A stretch of DNA of 64,000 nt from Rhynchopus sp. YZ270_cl-10. Its lineage: Eukaryota > Euglenozoa > Diplonemea > Diplonemida > Diplonemidae. Shown piece by piece: positions 1 through 9,736 of the stretch. The notes below the pieces were generated by a model. That model had not been told where the DNA came from. It saw only the letters and a list, made by a program, of their open reading frames with translations, and did no database searches. The DNA lies in contig OZ037904.1 of the NCBI GenBank assembly GCA_964035575.1, positions 1,232,400 to 1,296,399 on the forward strand, in the 5' to 3' direction. The position numbers and the translations under genes were made by a program. Each line of letters begins with the position of its first letter. The first letter of the stretch is position 1.

Positions 1-962
1 GCTTCTGCAGCAGCAGTTCCAACAGCGTTTCCAAAAGCAGTTCCAGCAACAGGCACAACAGCAGTTTCATCAGCAGTTCCAAGGACTTCTGCGGCAGCAG
101 CTCTAACGGCAGGTCCAACAGCAGTTCCAACAGCAGGCTTAACAGCAGTTTTAACAGCAGTTCCAAAGACTTCTGCAGCAGCGGTTCCAACAGCAGGTCC
201 AACAGCGTCTCCAAAAGCAGTTCCAGCAGCAGTTCCAACAGCAGGCACAACAGCAGTTTAAACAGCAGTTCCAATGGCTTCTGCAGCAGCAGTTCCAACA
301 GCGTTTCCAAAAGCAGTTCCAGCAACAGGCACAACAGCAGTTTCATCAGCAGTTCCAAGGACTTCTGCGGCAGCAGCTCTAACGGCAGGTCCAACAGCAG
401 TTCCAACAGCAGGCTTAACAGCAGTTTTAACAGCAGTTCCAAAGACTTCTGCAGCAGCGGTTCCAACAGCAGGTCCAACAGCGTCTCCAAAAGCAGTTCC
501 AGCAGCAGTTCCAACAGCAGGCACAACAGCAGTTTCAACTGCAGTTCCAAAGACTTCGGCAGCAGCAGCTCCAACAGCAGGTCCAACAGCAGGCTTAGCA
601 GCAGTTTCAACAGCAGTTCCAAAGACTTCTGCAGCAGCGTTTCCAACAGCCGTTCCAGCAGCAGTTCCAACAGCAGGCACAACAGCAGTTTAAACAGCAG
701 TTCCAATGGCTTCTGCAGCAGCAGTTCCAACAGCGTTTCCAAAAGCAGTTCCAGCAACAGGCACAACAGCAGGCACAACAGCAGTTTCATCAGCAGTTCC
801 AAGGACTTCTGCGGCAGCAGCTCTAACGGCAGGTCCAACAGCAGTTCCAACAGCAGGCTTAACAGCAGTTTTAACAGCAGTTCCATAGACTTCTGCAGCA
901 GCAGTTCCAACAGCAGGTCCAACAGCAGCACCAACATCAACAGCAGACGCAGCAACAACAAC
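1..962 (+). repeat. Coding low-complexity repeats (Ser/Asn-rich) of copy I-a
   Basis: Imperfect tandem repeats built on AGCAGTTCCAAC-type units make higher-order blocks: the same block starts near 1, 277 and 707. In the coding frame they read as Ser/Asn-rich (SSSNSRSNSSS style); other frames read as Gln-rich or Ala/Val-rich, which are shadows. The equivalent region of I-d (51550-52640) has the same units in a different number and order, so this segment expands and contracts between copies. Confidence 0.9.
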
Positions 963-3900
963 TTAGGGGGTGGTGAGCGAGGTATGCTGGTGTTCGGGGT
1001 CAGCCTTGAGGGGCGAGAAGGACAGAGTGGCTGTGTGATGATGCGGGTGTGGCAAAAGGGGTGTGTACAGATAGAGTTTTGGTTCGACTGGTGGTGCAAC
1101 CTCTGGGAGGTCTTCACCTCCTTGCGTCAACCTGACCCCTGCTGGGTAGTCGAGGCACCTGAGTGGGGAGTGTTTGTGTCGTTCGCGGTCCTGGATCTGT
1201 GGAAGGACAGACGCGCCCCTACCCTCAGTCATCTCATTTTGTGGCTAGTGGGCAGGAGGACCAGGAGGACGCGACGAGGACACCGGTCCTTGAACTGGAC
1301 CAAGTCACAGGCGGGCAGGCTCCGTCGGCGCAAGGCGCCCTGCAATCGTCCGCCCTCTCCGGCAGCGCACCCAGTTTTCCGCAGGATCAGGGTCGCCGAT
1401 GCGTTGAGAGGTGCTTTGCAGTGTGTGGCCATCTGGGTTCTGGTTTTTGTGGGGTCTGAGCTTGGGAGGTCAGCGCCACATGTTTTGGGTTGCGCGCTTT
1501 TTCGGGACGCGGAGGTGCTGGGGGTGGGTCTGCTGCGGGGACTGTGCCGCGTTCGGAGAGGATGGCGGTGGCTGGAAGGGGCGAGCGAGCGAGTGCGCCG
1601 ATGGACCGGAGGGATCCGAGTGGCTGCCAGCTTGGTGAGGGCCAGTGTGATGGGGGTGGGTCAGTTGTCGGTGTGTGCAGCCGAGTGGGTGTGGGTTGCA
1701 TGGTCCGCAGGTGGTTGTTTGGCGGGTTTTGTGGCACTGGTCGGCGTCGCGCGCCCACTTGGCTGGGTTCTTCTCTTGGAGGTGCGCCGTGTGGCAGCAC
1801 GCAGGTGGACTCGTAGGATCGGGATGGCATTTGGCATGCTGGTGGTGTCCCTACTGGTCTTGCTGTCGCTGTTGTGGCGAGCGGTGACGCCCTGGGACCT
1901 GCGCCCTGCCCCTGCGGATCCGGAGCACCCGATCAGCTTGTCCCCGTTTGCGTTGACCGGTGGGTGCGCAAACGTGAACGCTCCTGCGTATACAGAGCAA
2001 GCGGTGTCTGTGGACGCGACTCTGGCGAAGTTTGGAGCTAAACGCATCCCCAACGTGTCCACAAATGATTGTGGTTATGTGGCACTACACCTCTGGGACC
2101 ACGACACGCAGCCGGACGTGAGGGCAATGCGCAAGCAGCTGTATGACACAGCAGTGGAGGTGTCGAACCGCCTGGTGCAGGTGCTGGGGTCGCAGGAGGC
2201 CATGACGGAGTTTGCCAATGGTGTGACCGGCGAGGCCCACCTCAACCACTTGGGGCTTCAGCTCACCGCGACAGCATCCCGCATCAACATCGTGGTAGTG
2301 CAGGCGTCGGAAGAGAACCCCCTCGTGCGCATCACCCCTGGTAGCAAAAGAGTCGCCAAGTCGTACGCGGAGAGCTTCCAAGCGAAACTTCCCACGGTCG
2401 TCATCGCTCTCTGTGACTCTCACTTTGAGGCAGTGGAGCTTGTCCCGGAGGTGGGGAAGACCAAGGAGGGGATGGCAGAGAAGATGAGGAAGGAGGCTCG
2501 GCAGGCAGTGCTGGACACAGCGCATTTGGATGGCATCATCCCCACCAACACCACCACCACCGCCCCCCTGGCTACCAAGCTGGGACACATCAATGCGGAT
2601 CGGGTGTTCTGCCCCTTTGATGGATGCAGAGCGGGAATTTTGTCTTCGAGTGATGCGGTCGGGGGCCTGTCTCGTAAGGGCTTGCTGCAGCACATGCGTC
2701 GCCACCAGGCGGATGGAGCGTACATCCCCGACGAGCTGTTGGGCCACTTGGGCATGTCGCGCTGTGCGAACGATCAGTGCGACATGCTATTGCCGCAGAG
2801 CAAGGAGGTCTGCAACACCTGTACGGTGCACTTTGGCGAAGAAGGCTTCACCGCTCCGTCTCCCTCCAGTCGAGGAATGCTGACAGATCAGGATGACCTC
2901 CCCTCCTTTGAAGTCATGGGGACCACCAGGATCCAGCTGAAGGGCGGGTGCCCAGACAAACACCTGCAGCTGTACAGCGAGCTCTTCCTGAGGGTTCTTA
3001 TGGACATCCTTGAGTACCAAGACGAGGTGGCATGGAAGCGCCTTGCACTGTTCTTCACTGTGTTGCACCGGACACGGACAGAACGAGGGGGCAAGGACCA
3101 GGAGCGACGTTTGACGAGCACCTGGGGGAAGGACTTGGAGGCTTGGAAGGCTGGCCAGTATGTCGCCCTGTGGGAGCAAACGGTAGAGGAGCGGAAGCCA
3201 AGGCCCTCTGGGTGGTCGGATGAGGACACTGACGAAGGGAGACGGAAGCGCACCATCGCCAAAGCGAGAGCAGGACTCCCGAGCCAGGCCATGTCTTGCG
3301 CTACCAGCGACGGCCTCGCCCCACAGACACCGGCGACGCTGGAAAAGCTTCAGACGAAGCACCCAGCCGCTGCCGACTCCAAGGCCCTGGAGCAGGCGGA
3401 TTGGCCCCAGCCTCAGGAGGTCCCACCGGTGACAGTGGTGGAGGTGATGAAGGCCCTGCGGAGCATGCCGAAGTCATCGGCGGCGGGTCCCTCGAACGTG
3501 ACGGGCGCGCACCTTCGTACACTTTGCCTACAGAGGCGGGCTAAGGGCACTTTGGCAGCGCTGGCCGCAGTGTTGACGTCTTTGGCACGAGGAAATGCTC
3601 CAGTGGAGGTGGCTGAGTTCTTCGCCGGCGCTAACTTGGTGGCTCTCCGGAAGCCTGCAAAGGGGCCGGGCCTGGAGGAGGACGTGCGACCGATTGCGGT
3701 TGGGGACACTCTCCGCAGACTGGTGGGAAAGATTCTGTCGGCGCGAGTGCGGGTGCCTGCTAGGACGCTTCTTCTTCGAGGGAACCAGGTGGGGGTGGCA
3801 ACGGCAAGGGGGGCGGCAGTGGCGACTGATGTTATCTCGCAGTACGCCGTGCGCAACCGCGGAAAAGGTAAAGTCATTTTGAAAATTGACTACCGTAACG

Positions 3901-6900
3901 CGTTCAACTGCGTAGACCGCCTGTCGATGCTAAGAGCGGTCGACGCCAACCTCCCCGAGCTGGCCCCATGGGTGCGATGGTGTTACCTGGAGCCCTCCAG
4001 CCTGTTTTATGGTGGAGATACCATAAGGTCACAGCGCGGAGCTCAACAAGGAGATCCCTTGGGCCCGCTTCTCTTCTCCCTGACCATCCACCAGATGGCG
4101 CTAGAGCTGAAGGGGCACCCAGGCCTGGATGGGACTTTGTGGTACCTCGATGACGGCTCTCTGCGGGGGTCCCCTAAGGCGGTTTTTGAGGCGTACCAGG
4201 TTCTGTGCACTCGTAGCTCCGAACTGGGGTTGGAGGTGAACGCGAACAAGTGTGAGCTCATCTCCACTGGTGGCGTCTCCAAGGAGGATCTCGAGGCCGT
4301 GGGGTTCACGTTGAACGAGGGTGGACAGGACGCCATGGGTGAAGGCGGGTTCCGGCTGTTGGATGTGGATGGGTTCGACTTCTTGGGCATCCCCATTGGG
4401 TCTGCGGCTTTCTGCGAGGAGTACATGGCCCAGAAGGTGGACGATTCCCGCCGCAACCTGGAAGCCCTTGTGGACCTCGGGGACTCCCAGGCAGCCTTCT
4501 ACGTACTGAGATACTGCGAAGGCTACTGCCGCATGGTGTTCTACATGCGGGGGATCCCACAGTGCGCGGAGTACCTGACGGCCTTTGACGACCTGATCGA
4601 CAGGTGCCTGGCTGCGCTTCTGCATGACCCGGATGGGGCGCTGCCGGAGTTGGCAAGGGCGCAGGCGGCGCTTCCTGTGGCGCTTGGGGGGCTGGGTATC
4701 CGTCGCACCGTGGACCATCGGACAGCTGCGTCCCTCGCCTCTCAGTCAGGGAACCTGCAACTGTCGCAGGCCTTGGACCCGGCCTTCACCTGGGATGAGG
4801 AGAGATGGAACAGCGCGGCTGAGGAGTACAACTCCAGGGTACCGGTGGCGTTTCACGTGGACAGGGCCCAGCCGAAGAAGATCCTGGAGCAGCAGAGTCT
4901 GTCATCTGCGGTGATTGACGCCCAGGCAGACAAGTTGATGCAACAGCTCTGCATGCGAGACCGAGCACGGATGAAGTCCCTTCTCCTGCCGCTTTCCGGG
5001 ACGTACCTCACGGCGACACCCTCAGCAAGGAACCAGATGTCTTCAGCGGATTTTGCGGTTGTGACCCGTTTCCGACTAGGGGTGGCCATCCATGCGGAGG
5101 GAACGACTTGCTCGGCATGTCAGGGGGGGCAGAAAAGGGTTGTCATGGACTCCTTTGGCGACCACACCTTTGGCTGCCCCTACTCCAAACACCGCGTCGC
5201 CCGCCACAACGCCTTGCGGGATTCGGTGTACCGAGCTGCTCAAGGGGCGGGCTTGGACCCTGCTTTGGAGGAGACCGTGCGAGTGGAGTTGGAGTCGAAG
5301 AAGCGGCCAGGCGACGTCTACCTCCCAGTAGGAGTGGCGGAAAATGGACCTCGTTGTTTGGACATCACCCACGTGTGCCCCACCTTGCCTTCCTACAGAA
5401 CAGGGGCCTCGAAGTTTGTGGGCTGGTCGGCGAAGAACCAGGGCCAGGTCAAACGGGAGAAGCACGAGCGGGATTTGAACAAGATCAATACCAAGTTCTC
5501 CCCTATTGTGTTTGAAGCCTTCGGGGGTGCAGGCGACGAGGCGAACCTCTTGATTGCGCAGCTTGGAGGCCTGACGACGGGACAGACGTCGCACCTGACA
5601 GGGTCGGCAGAGTTGCGCATCCGGGAGAGCATTGCGGTGGCGTACCAGAAAAAGGTCGCATCTTCCTTTCTGGAGCGGGGTGCTATGTGTGTAGGGATTG
5701 CCACCCTGAAGCGGGAGCCGTGTGTGGAGGTAGATGTGGCACCGTCTGCAGAGGACATGGACCGGTTTGGACGCCGCAGTGCAGGGGCCGTGGAACCTCT
5801 CTGTGACGATGCGAACCCTGACGACGATATGAGTCGTCCTGCAGACCGAACGGAGGAGCAGCAGGGGAAGCGCAAGAGGGACGTGAAGCCGGACCACGTG
5901 GAGCCACCGAGGAAGCGGACCGGGAGGTTCGATTCGGCCACCGTGATTCCGGAAGGGCCTGGTCTCGATGTGGTGCGTGAGTGGGAGTTTTTGCGTGAGT
6001 GCCCGGCAGCGCAGAGGCCTCGGGCGACGGAGCAGGCGGCCAAGCTGGGAGCCTCGAAGGTGACTTGGTCGTTTGTGGCGGGGGACTGTGCTTTTGAGGC
6101 TTTGCTCTTCGCCACCGGGCGCACGGATTTGACGGTGGAGGGTCTGCGCCAGGCGGCAGTGAAGAAGGTCCAGGGCCGCGCTGATCTGTCGAGTGCGGCT
6201 GTCCCTAATTTTGGGGTCTGGCAGCGGCTGATGACGAGTGGGGACAGAGGAGACCAGCGTACGTGGGCGGATGCCATTGCAGTGGCGGGGGCAGGGGAGG
6301 CTCTTGAGGTATCTGTGGTCATCCTCAACGAGTTCGCCCGCCCTTCTCTGATGGTGCCAAGAAAACGGCCTAAGGCAGTGGTCCTTCTCCTCCACTCGGG
6401 TGACCAGGATGCGGCAGATGGATCCGGCAGTATCCCGGGACACTACGAGCCCCTCACCATGGACCCGGCTCTGCAGCAGCACATCCTGTCTTTTGAGGCC
6501 ACAGGTGGTAAGGGGGAGTGCCAGTCAGAGCGCCCCATGGCTTTTGTGGGAGCGAGGGAGGCGGAGGCGTCGAACACTTTCCTGCAGTGCGAACAATGCA
6601 GCAAGCTCTTCGATGCGTCGGACGCACACTTCTGCTGTCACACGTGTGGTGGCTTGGCATGTCTGCACTGCGCTCAGGGGTCCAAGCACTGCCCTCTGTC
6701 GCAAATTGGCAGGGCGGAATACTTCAGTGCCCTGTCTTTTTTGCACTCGAATGTTCCGGCTCAGGCTGCCTCTGCGGAGGGGAGCGGAGACCCACCACCT
6801 AAACGGGCTCCTTCTCCAGCAGTGCCAGCTCCCGAGGGCGAGGACGTCGAGGAGGTAGACATGCCAATGGCGGGCGAAGAGGGGCAGCAGGCAGAACAGA

Positions 6901-8699
6901 AGCAGCAGAAGCACGAGAAGCAACGGAAACAGCAGAAGCAGCAACAACAAAAGGCGGACCAGGAGAAGAAGGAAGCGTTGCAGCGTGCGTCGGACGCGTG
7001 GCAGCAAGCCCTGGAGGTACGGCGGGAGCATCGTCGGTCGTGGGGACCGGATTTGGCCGCGCTTCGGGGCACTTTTGGCGACCGCCAGCAGGAGTTGAGT
7101 CGTTTCCTGGAGGAACAGAATGTGCGTCTGGACCAGGCGAAGGCGGCGGACAGGCATCGTGTGGAGGAGCTGACCGCCAGGCACAAGCGGGAACTCGCAG
7201 AGGACGCGAAGAAGATGCATGCGCAGTACTTGGAAGACTGCGATCGGCACCCCGAAGCAGGAGAGTCGCTCCGGGCGGAGTATGACAGGCAACGCTGCGA
7301 GAGGCATTACGCCATCGCAGCTAAGCATGAGTCGGAGCAGAAGGCGACCACTCTGTTGTTGACGGCGGTGAACCTCTCCCGACAGCTGGAGGCAGAACGC
7401 ATGGTGGCATACGGGCGGTGCTTTGGGGTGGTGTGCGAAGGGCGGCTATTCCTCCCCTGCCATGCGGTGCGGAGAGCGGTGGGCGACGACCCTGAAGGAC
7501 TCGAACCTGACTGTGTCGGCGACTGGATGGCTCTCTTTGGTCCTCAAGGTGCTTCTCCGTGCCCGGGCGAGTTCCTGTACTGCTGGGCGACACAGCAGCC
7601 GTGGAGTGGGAACGGGGAGGGGGACGGTGATTGCCCGGAGTCGGTGGTCGCCCGTCAGGCGGTTAGGAAGATAGCAGGGGAGGCCGGATACTGCGACACC
7701 TGGGGCAAGACCAGCGCGGTCATCGTCGTTCGGGAAGGCAGGGTCAGCTGGGGAACCCCTTCTCGGGATCAGCTGGAGGAGGAGGTGGGGCGACAGGCCG
7801 AGGCGGCAGACACCGAGGTGCGTGTGAAGGTGGAGGAGATGGATGATGATGAGCAGGAGCAGGAGGAGGACCTCGACACCGCGATGGAGGGGGCGGATCG
7901 CTCGCATTCTCTGTCAGTGGAAGGCATCCCTGACCAGAAGAAGCAAGCGAGGGTGAGGGAATTGCTGAGGGCGCAGAGCGAGGCTTGGATGTGGACGGAG
8001 GAGGAGCGGACGGAGAGGGGGGGTCTTTTCCCGTGCCTCACCATGGGGTCGCCGGTGCCTTCTTCTGTGACGAAGTGGATCTCCCTGTTCCACTACCGTC
8101 AGGGAGAGAAACAGGATGGCAGACCCTTGTTGTCACTCCCCCTCTCTACCGCTACTTTCACTCAGTGGTATGAGGTGATGAAGGTGGTGGGTTTGCATGA
8201 GTGGTCGGTTCAGGAAAAGTGCAAGGCAAAGTCGACGTTGCATGCCCTGACGGACAACCGGAGCAGTAGGGGGCAGGCCTTTGCAGCGGAGAGTACAAGG
8301 AGGGAGAATGAGGCACGAGCGGCTCGAGAGGGAATAGGCCGACAACCTCAAGCCTCCTCTTCTTCTTCTTCTTCTTCCTCCACCTCTGCAGGCCGTGGCA
8401 CTACAACCTCCATCGCCCAACCTGCAGTCTCCACTTCTTCCTCCTCCTCATCGGCAGGCCGTGGCAATGCAACCTCCTCCGCCCAACCTGCTCCTTCCCC
8501 AGCTCCCAAAGGACCCCAGCGCCATGCAGCTCAGGGTAGGTCCAACACGTCGAACGTGTTCACCGACGCAGTGGCACAAGCGACGCAGCATGTGCTCTCG
8601 CCCCAGGAGGTGCAGAGAGGGCGCAATGGTCGCGGTGGTGGACAGAAGGGGAGACAGAGCGGAGGAAGGAAGGGGAAAAAGGGGAATAAAAAGAATTAG
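3..8699 (+). CDS. Family I retrotransposon polyprotein (OTU protease, RT, RLE), 5' partial
   Basis: The frame is open from the window edge to TAG at 8699; the ATG at 984 is probably internal because the Asn/Ser-rich frame continues upstream as in copy I-d. In order: low-complexity Ser/Asn repeats (3-962); hydrophobic, possibly membrane-spanning segments near 1398-1470, 1698-1785 and 1825-1884; OTU-like protease 1 (NDCGYVAL, Cys codon 2070, His codon 2421 in DSHFEAV); C2H2-like zinc finger (about 2607-2705) plus CxxC pairs; reverse transcriptase with RPIAVGD (about 3684), KIDYRNAF (about 3880), QQGDPLGPLLFSL (about 4045) and YLDD (4143-4154); CCHC-like GDHTFGC/RHNALRD block (about 5158-5220); RLE with RPGD and LDITHV (about 5305-5375); OTU-like protease 2 (GDCAFEALL, Cys 6087; His 6441 in GHYEPL); Cys-rich zinc cluster (about 6588-6692); Gln-rich coiled coil (about 6880-7390); PCLTMG domain (about 8030); Ser-rich and Arg/Gly/Lys-rich tail. 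No apurinic-type endonuclease was seen. RT and RLE calls are firm; the OTU calls rest on Cys and His motifs and spacing. Confidence 0.92.
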   Translation, partial: FCSSSSNSVSKSSSSNRHNSSFISSSKDFCGSSSNGRSNSSSNSRLNSSFNSSSKDFCSSGSNSRSNSVSKSSSSSSSNSRHNSSLNSSSNGFCSSSSNSVSKSSSSNRHNSSFISSSKDFCGSSSNGRSNSSSNSRLNSSFNSSSKDFCSSGSNSRSNSVSKSSSSSSSNSRHNSSFNCSSKDFGSSSSNSRSNSRLSSSFNSSSKDFCSSVSNSRSSSSSNSRHNSSLNSSSNGFCSSSSNSVSKSSSSNRHNSRHNSSFISSSKDFCGSSSNGRSNSSSNSRLNSSFNSSSIDFCSSSSNSRSNSSTNINSRRSNNNLGGGERGMLVFGVSLEGREGQSGCVMMRVWQKGCVQIEFWFDWWCNLWEVFTSLRQPDPCWVVEAPEWGVFVSFAVLDLWKDRRAPTLSHLILWLVGRRTRRTRRGHRSLNWTKSQAGRLRRRKAPCNRPPSPAAHPVFRRIRVADALRGALQCVAIWVLVFVGSELGRSAPHVLGCALFRDAEVLGVGLLRGLCRVRRGWRWLEGASERVRRWTGGIRVAASLVRASVMGVGQLSVCAAEWVWVAWSAGGCLAGFVALVGVARPLGWVLLLEVRRVAARRWTRRIGMAFGMLVVSLLVLLSLLWRAVTPWDLRPAPADPEHPISLSPFALTGGCANVNAPAYTEQAVSVDATLAKFGAKRIPNVSTNDCGYVALHLWDHDTQPDVRAMRKQLYDTAVEVSNRLVQVLGSQEAMTEFANGVTGEAHLNHLGLQLTATASRINIVVVQASEENPLVRITPGSKRVAKSYAESFQAKLPTVVIALCDSHFEAVELVPEVGKTKEGMAEKMRKEARQAVLDTAHLDGIIPTNTTTTAPLATKLGHINADRVFCPFDGCRAGILSSSDAVGGLSRKGLLQHMRRHQADGAYIPDELLGHLGMSRCANDQCDMLLPQSKEVCNTCTVHFGEEGFTAPSPSSRGMLTDQDDLPSFEVMGTTRIQLKGGCPDKHLQLYSELFLRVLMDILEYQDEVAWKRLALFFTVLHRTRTERGGKDQERRLTSTWGKDLEAWKAGQYVALWEQTVEERKPRPSGWSDEDTDEGRRKRTIAKARAGLPSQAMSCATSDGLAPQTPATLEKLQTKHPAAADSKALEQADWPQPQEVPPVTVVEVMKALRSMPKSSAAGPSNVTGAHLRTLCLQRRAKGTLAALAAVLTSLARGNAPVEVAEFFAGANLVALRKPAKGPGLEEDVRPIAVGDTLRRLVGKILSARVRVPARTLLLRGNQVGVATARGAAVATDVISQYAVRNRGKGKVILKIDYRNAFNCVDRLSMLRAVDANLPELAPWVRWCYLEPSSLFYGGDTIRSQRGAQQGDPLGPLLFSLTIHQMALELKGHPGLDGTLWYLDDGSLRGSPKAVFEAYQVLCTRSSELGLEVNANKCELISTGGVSKEDLEAVGFTLNEGGQDAMGEGGFRLLDVDGFDFLGIPIGSAAFCEEYMAQKVDDSRRNLEALVDLGDSQAAFYVLRYCEGYCRMVFYMRGIPQCAEYLTAFDDLIDRCLAALLHDPDGALPELARAQAALPVALGGLGIRRTVDHRTAASLASQSGNLQLSQALDPAFTWDEERWNSAAEEYNSRVPVAFHVDRAQPKKILEQQSLSSAVIDAQADKLMQQLCMRDRARMKSLLLPLSGTYLTATPSARNQMSSADFAVVTRFRLGVAIHAEGTTCSACQGGQKRVVMDSFGDHTFGCPYSKHRVARHNALRDSVYRAAQGAGLDPALEETVRVELESKKRPGDVYLPVGVAENGPRCLDITHVCPTLPSYRTGASKFVGWSAKNQGQVKREKHERDLNKINTKFSPIVFEAFGGAGDEANLLIAQLGGLTTGQTSHLTGSAELRIRESIAVAYQKKVASSFLERGAMCVGIATLKREPCVEVDVAPSAEDMDRFGRRSAGAVEPLCDDANPDDDMSRPADRTEEQQGKRKRDVKPDHVEPPRKRTGRFDSATVIPEGPGLDVVREWEFLRECPAAQRPRATEQAAKLGASKVTWSFVAGDCAFEALLFATGRTDLTVEGLRQAAVKKVQGRADLSSAAVPNFGVWQRLMTSGDRGDQRTWADAIAVAGAGEALEVSVVILNEFARPSLMVPRKRPKAVVLLLHSGDQDAADGSGSIPGHYEPLTMDPALQQHILSFEATGGKGECQSERPMAFVGAREAEASNTFLQCEQCSKLFDASDAHFCCHTCGGLACLHCAQGSKHCPLSQIGRAEYFSALSFLHSNVPAQAASAEGSGDPPPKRAPSPAVPAPEGEDVEEVDMPMAGEEGQQAEQKQQKHEKQRKQQKQQQQKADQEKKEALQRASDAWQQALEVRREHRRSWGPDLAALRGTFGDRQQELSRFLEEQNVRLDQAKAADRHRVEELTARHKRELAEDAKKMHAQYLEDCDRHPEAGESLRAEYDRQRCERHYAIAAKHESEQKATTLLLTAVNLSRQLEAERMVAYGRCFGVVCEGRLFLPCHAVRRAVGDDPEGLEPDCVGDWMALFGPQGASPCPGEFLYCWATQQPWSGNGEGDGDCPESVVARQAVRKIAGEAGYCDTWGKTSAVIVVREGRVSWGTPSRDQLEEEVGRQAEAADTEVRVKVEEMDDDEQEQEEDLDTAMEGADRSHSLSVEGIPDQKKQARVRELLRAQSEAWMWTEEERTERGGLFPCLTMGSPVPSSVTKWISLFHYRQGEKQDGRPLLSLPLSTATFTQWYEVMKVVGLHEWSVQEKCKAKSTLHALTDNRSSRGQAFAAESTRRENEARAAREGIGRQPQASSSSSSSSSTSAGRGTTTSIAQPAVSTSSSSSSAGRGNATSSAQPAPSPAPKGPQRHAAQGRSNTSNVFTDAVAQATQHVLSPQEVQRGRNGRGGGQKGRQSGGRKGKKGNKKN

Positions 8700-9687
8700 A
8701 GAGTTAGAGAGTTAGAGGGTGAGAGTGTGTGTGTAGAAGCGTGTAGAGAATGACAGTTTGCCCCATGTTTATTTTTAACCCTTTTTATTTTGTGTTTTTG
8801 GTTCTTTTCATCCTTTGGGGTTTGCCCCCCCCTTTCCCCCCTTTCCGCCCCCCTTCCTATTTGTTAATATTTTTGGTTGGCTGCTGGCTAGGACGGGTCT
8901 ACCCCAGCGACGGCCCTTACCCCTTGGACGAGGCTCTGAGGGTAGAGGGCAGTCTCGGAGTAAGACCTGTCTAAGAGCCAGGCCAGTGGCATCAGGAGCC
9001 ATTGGGCCACTTTTATAGATTGTGCAGTAGAGTAGAGTTTGTACAGAACTCTTGTCCTTTGAGTTCCTTTTTTCACTCCTTTAGTTTTTCATTTTTACCT
9101 TGTGAAGGTCAATTTCAATTTTTCATTTTTCAAAACCACCACAGGTAAGCACGAGACCCACCATTGTTGTTGTTGATTTTGTTGTGCGTTATTGTTGTTT
9201 TCCCCTTTGGGTGTCAGTCAGTCGGGTCAGGTCACACTTACTGAAGTTCTCAAAAATTTTCACCAAAAAGAAAACTACTAAAAAGATTATGGAACTTCCT
9301 TTTTATTTGTTTGTGTGTTACAGAGGAAACGGCTCACTCAATCCCCTCCTTCTCCTCCCCTCCCCTCCCCAAGACAAAGCAAAATAAAACTACACCGGTA
9401 GACAGAGCAACCCTCCCGTCCCATCCCCTCCCCTTTTCCTTTTGGGAAAAATTGCACTCACATACTACCCTTTTGCTTATTTGCAGGGAAGTGTTGGTTG
9501 TAGTTGTCCCACATGCTTTCTATTTTAGTGCCACTAACTGTGTTTTCAGGCACTGTCTTGCCAGTACAATAGTAAAGTGCCCTTGTCTGGACATCTAGCT
9601 GTTTACATACTCGCTTGACTAGTAAGTACCCCCTCTGTCACTGGATGTAGATAAAAAAAGCGAGCCTAGGGCTAAGTTGAACAACAC

Positions 9688-9688
<1 letters not shown>
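8700..9688 (+). other. Family I 3' UTR
   Basis: Non-coding, T/C-rich 3' UTR repeated almost identically in I-b (12458-13444), I-c (30437-31410) and I-d (60368-61343). It contains a consensus-looking intron, CAG|GTAAGC at 9142-9150 and a pyrimidine-rich stretch ending TTACAG at 9323, kept unspliced in all four genomic copies. It ends with A7 then GCGAGCCTAGGGCTAAG and TTGAACAACACC before the poly(A). Copy I-d stops 14 bases earlier, so the polyadenylation point varies. Confidence 0.8.

Positions 9689-9734
<46 letters not shown>

Positions 9735-9736
<2 letters not shown>

Larger units (their letters stand above)
1..9734 (+). mobile_element. Family I RLE-type LINE, copy I-a (5' end outside window)
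   Basis: Autonomous non-LTR retrotransposon. It holds one giant open frame, a 3' UTR of about 1 kb and a poly(A) tail of 46 A (9689-9734). The left edge cuts the element inside its low-complexity N-terminal coding repeats, so its promoter and start codon are not visible; copy I-d (50619-61374) shows what is missing. The sequence matches I-b, I-c and I-d almost base for base, which implies recent activity. Its tail abuts the 5'-truncated end of copy I-b with no intervening DNA. The 3' end carries a terminal block, GAGCCTAGGGCTAAG followed by TTGAACAACACC, that also appears on a family III copy. Confidence 0.93.

Noticed and set aside
258-888. Ala/Val/Thr-rich open frames on both strands across the left-edge repeats
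   Set aside because: They are other-frame readings of the coding AGCAGTTCCAAC repeats. The real frame is the Ser/Asn-rich one that continues into the RT polyprotein.
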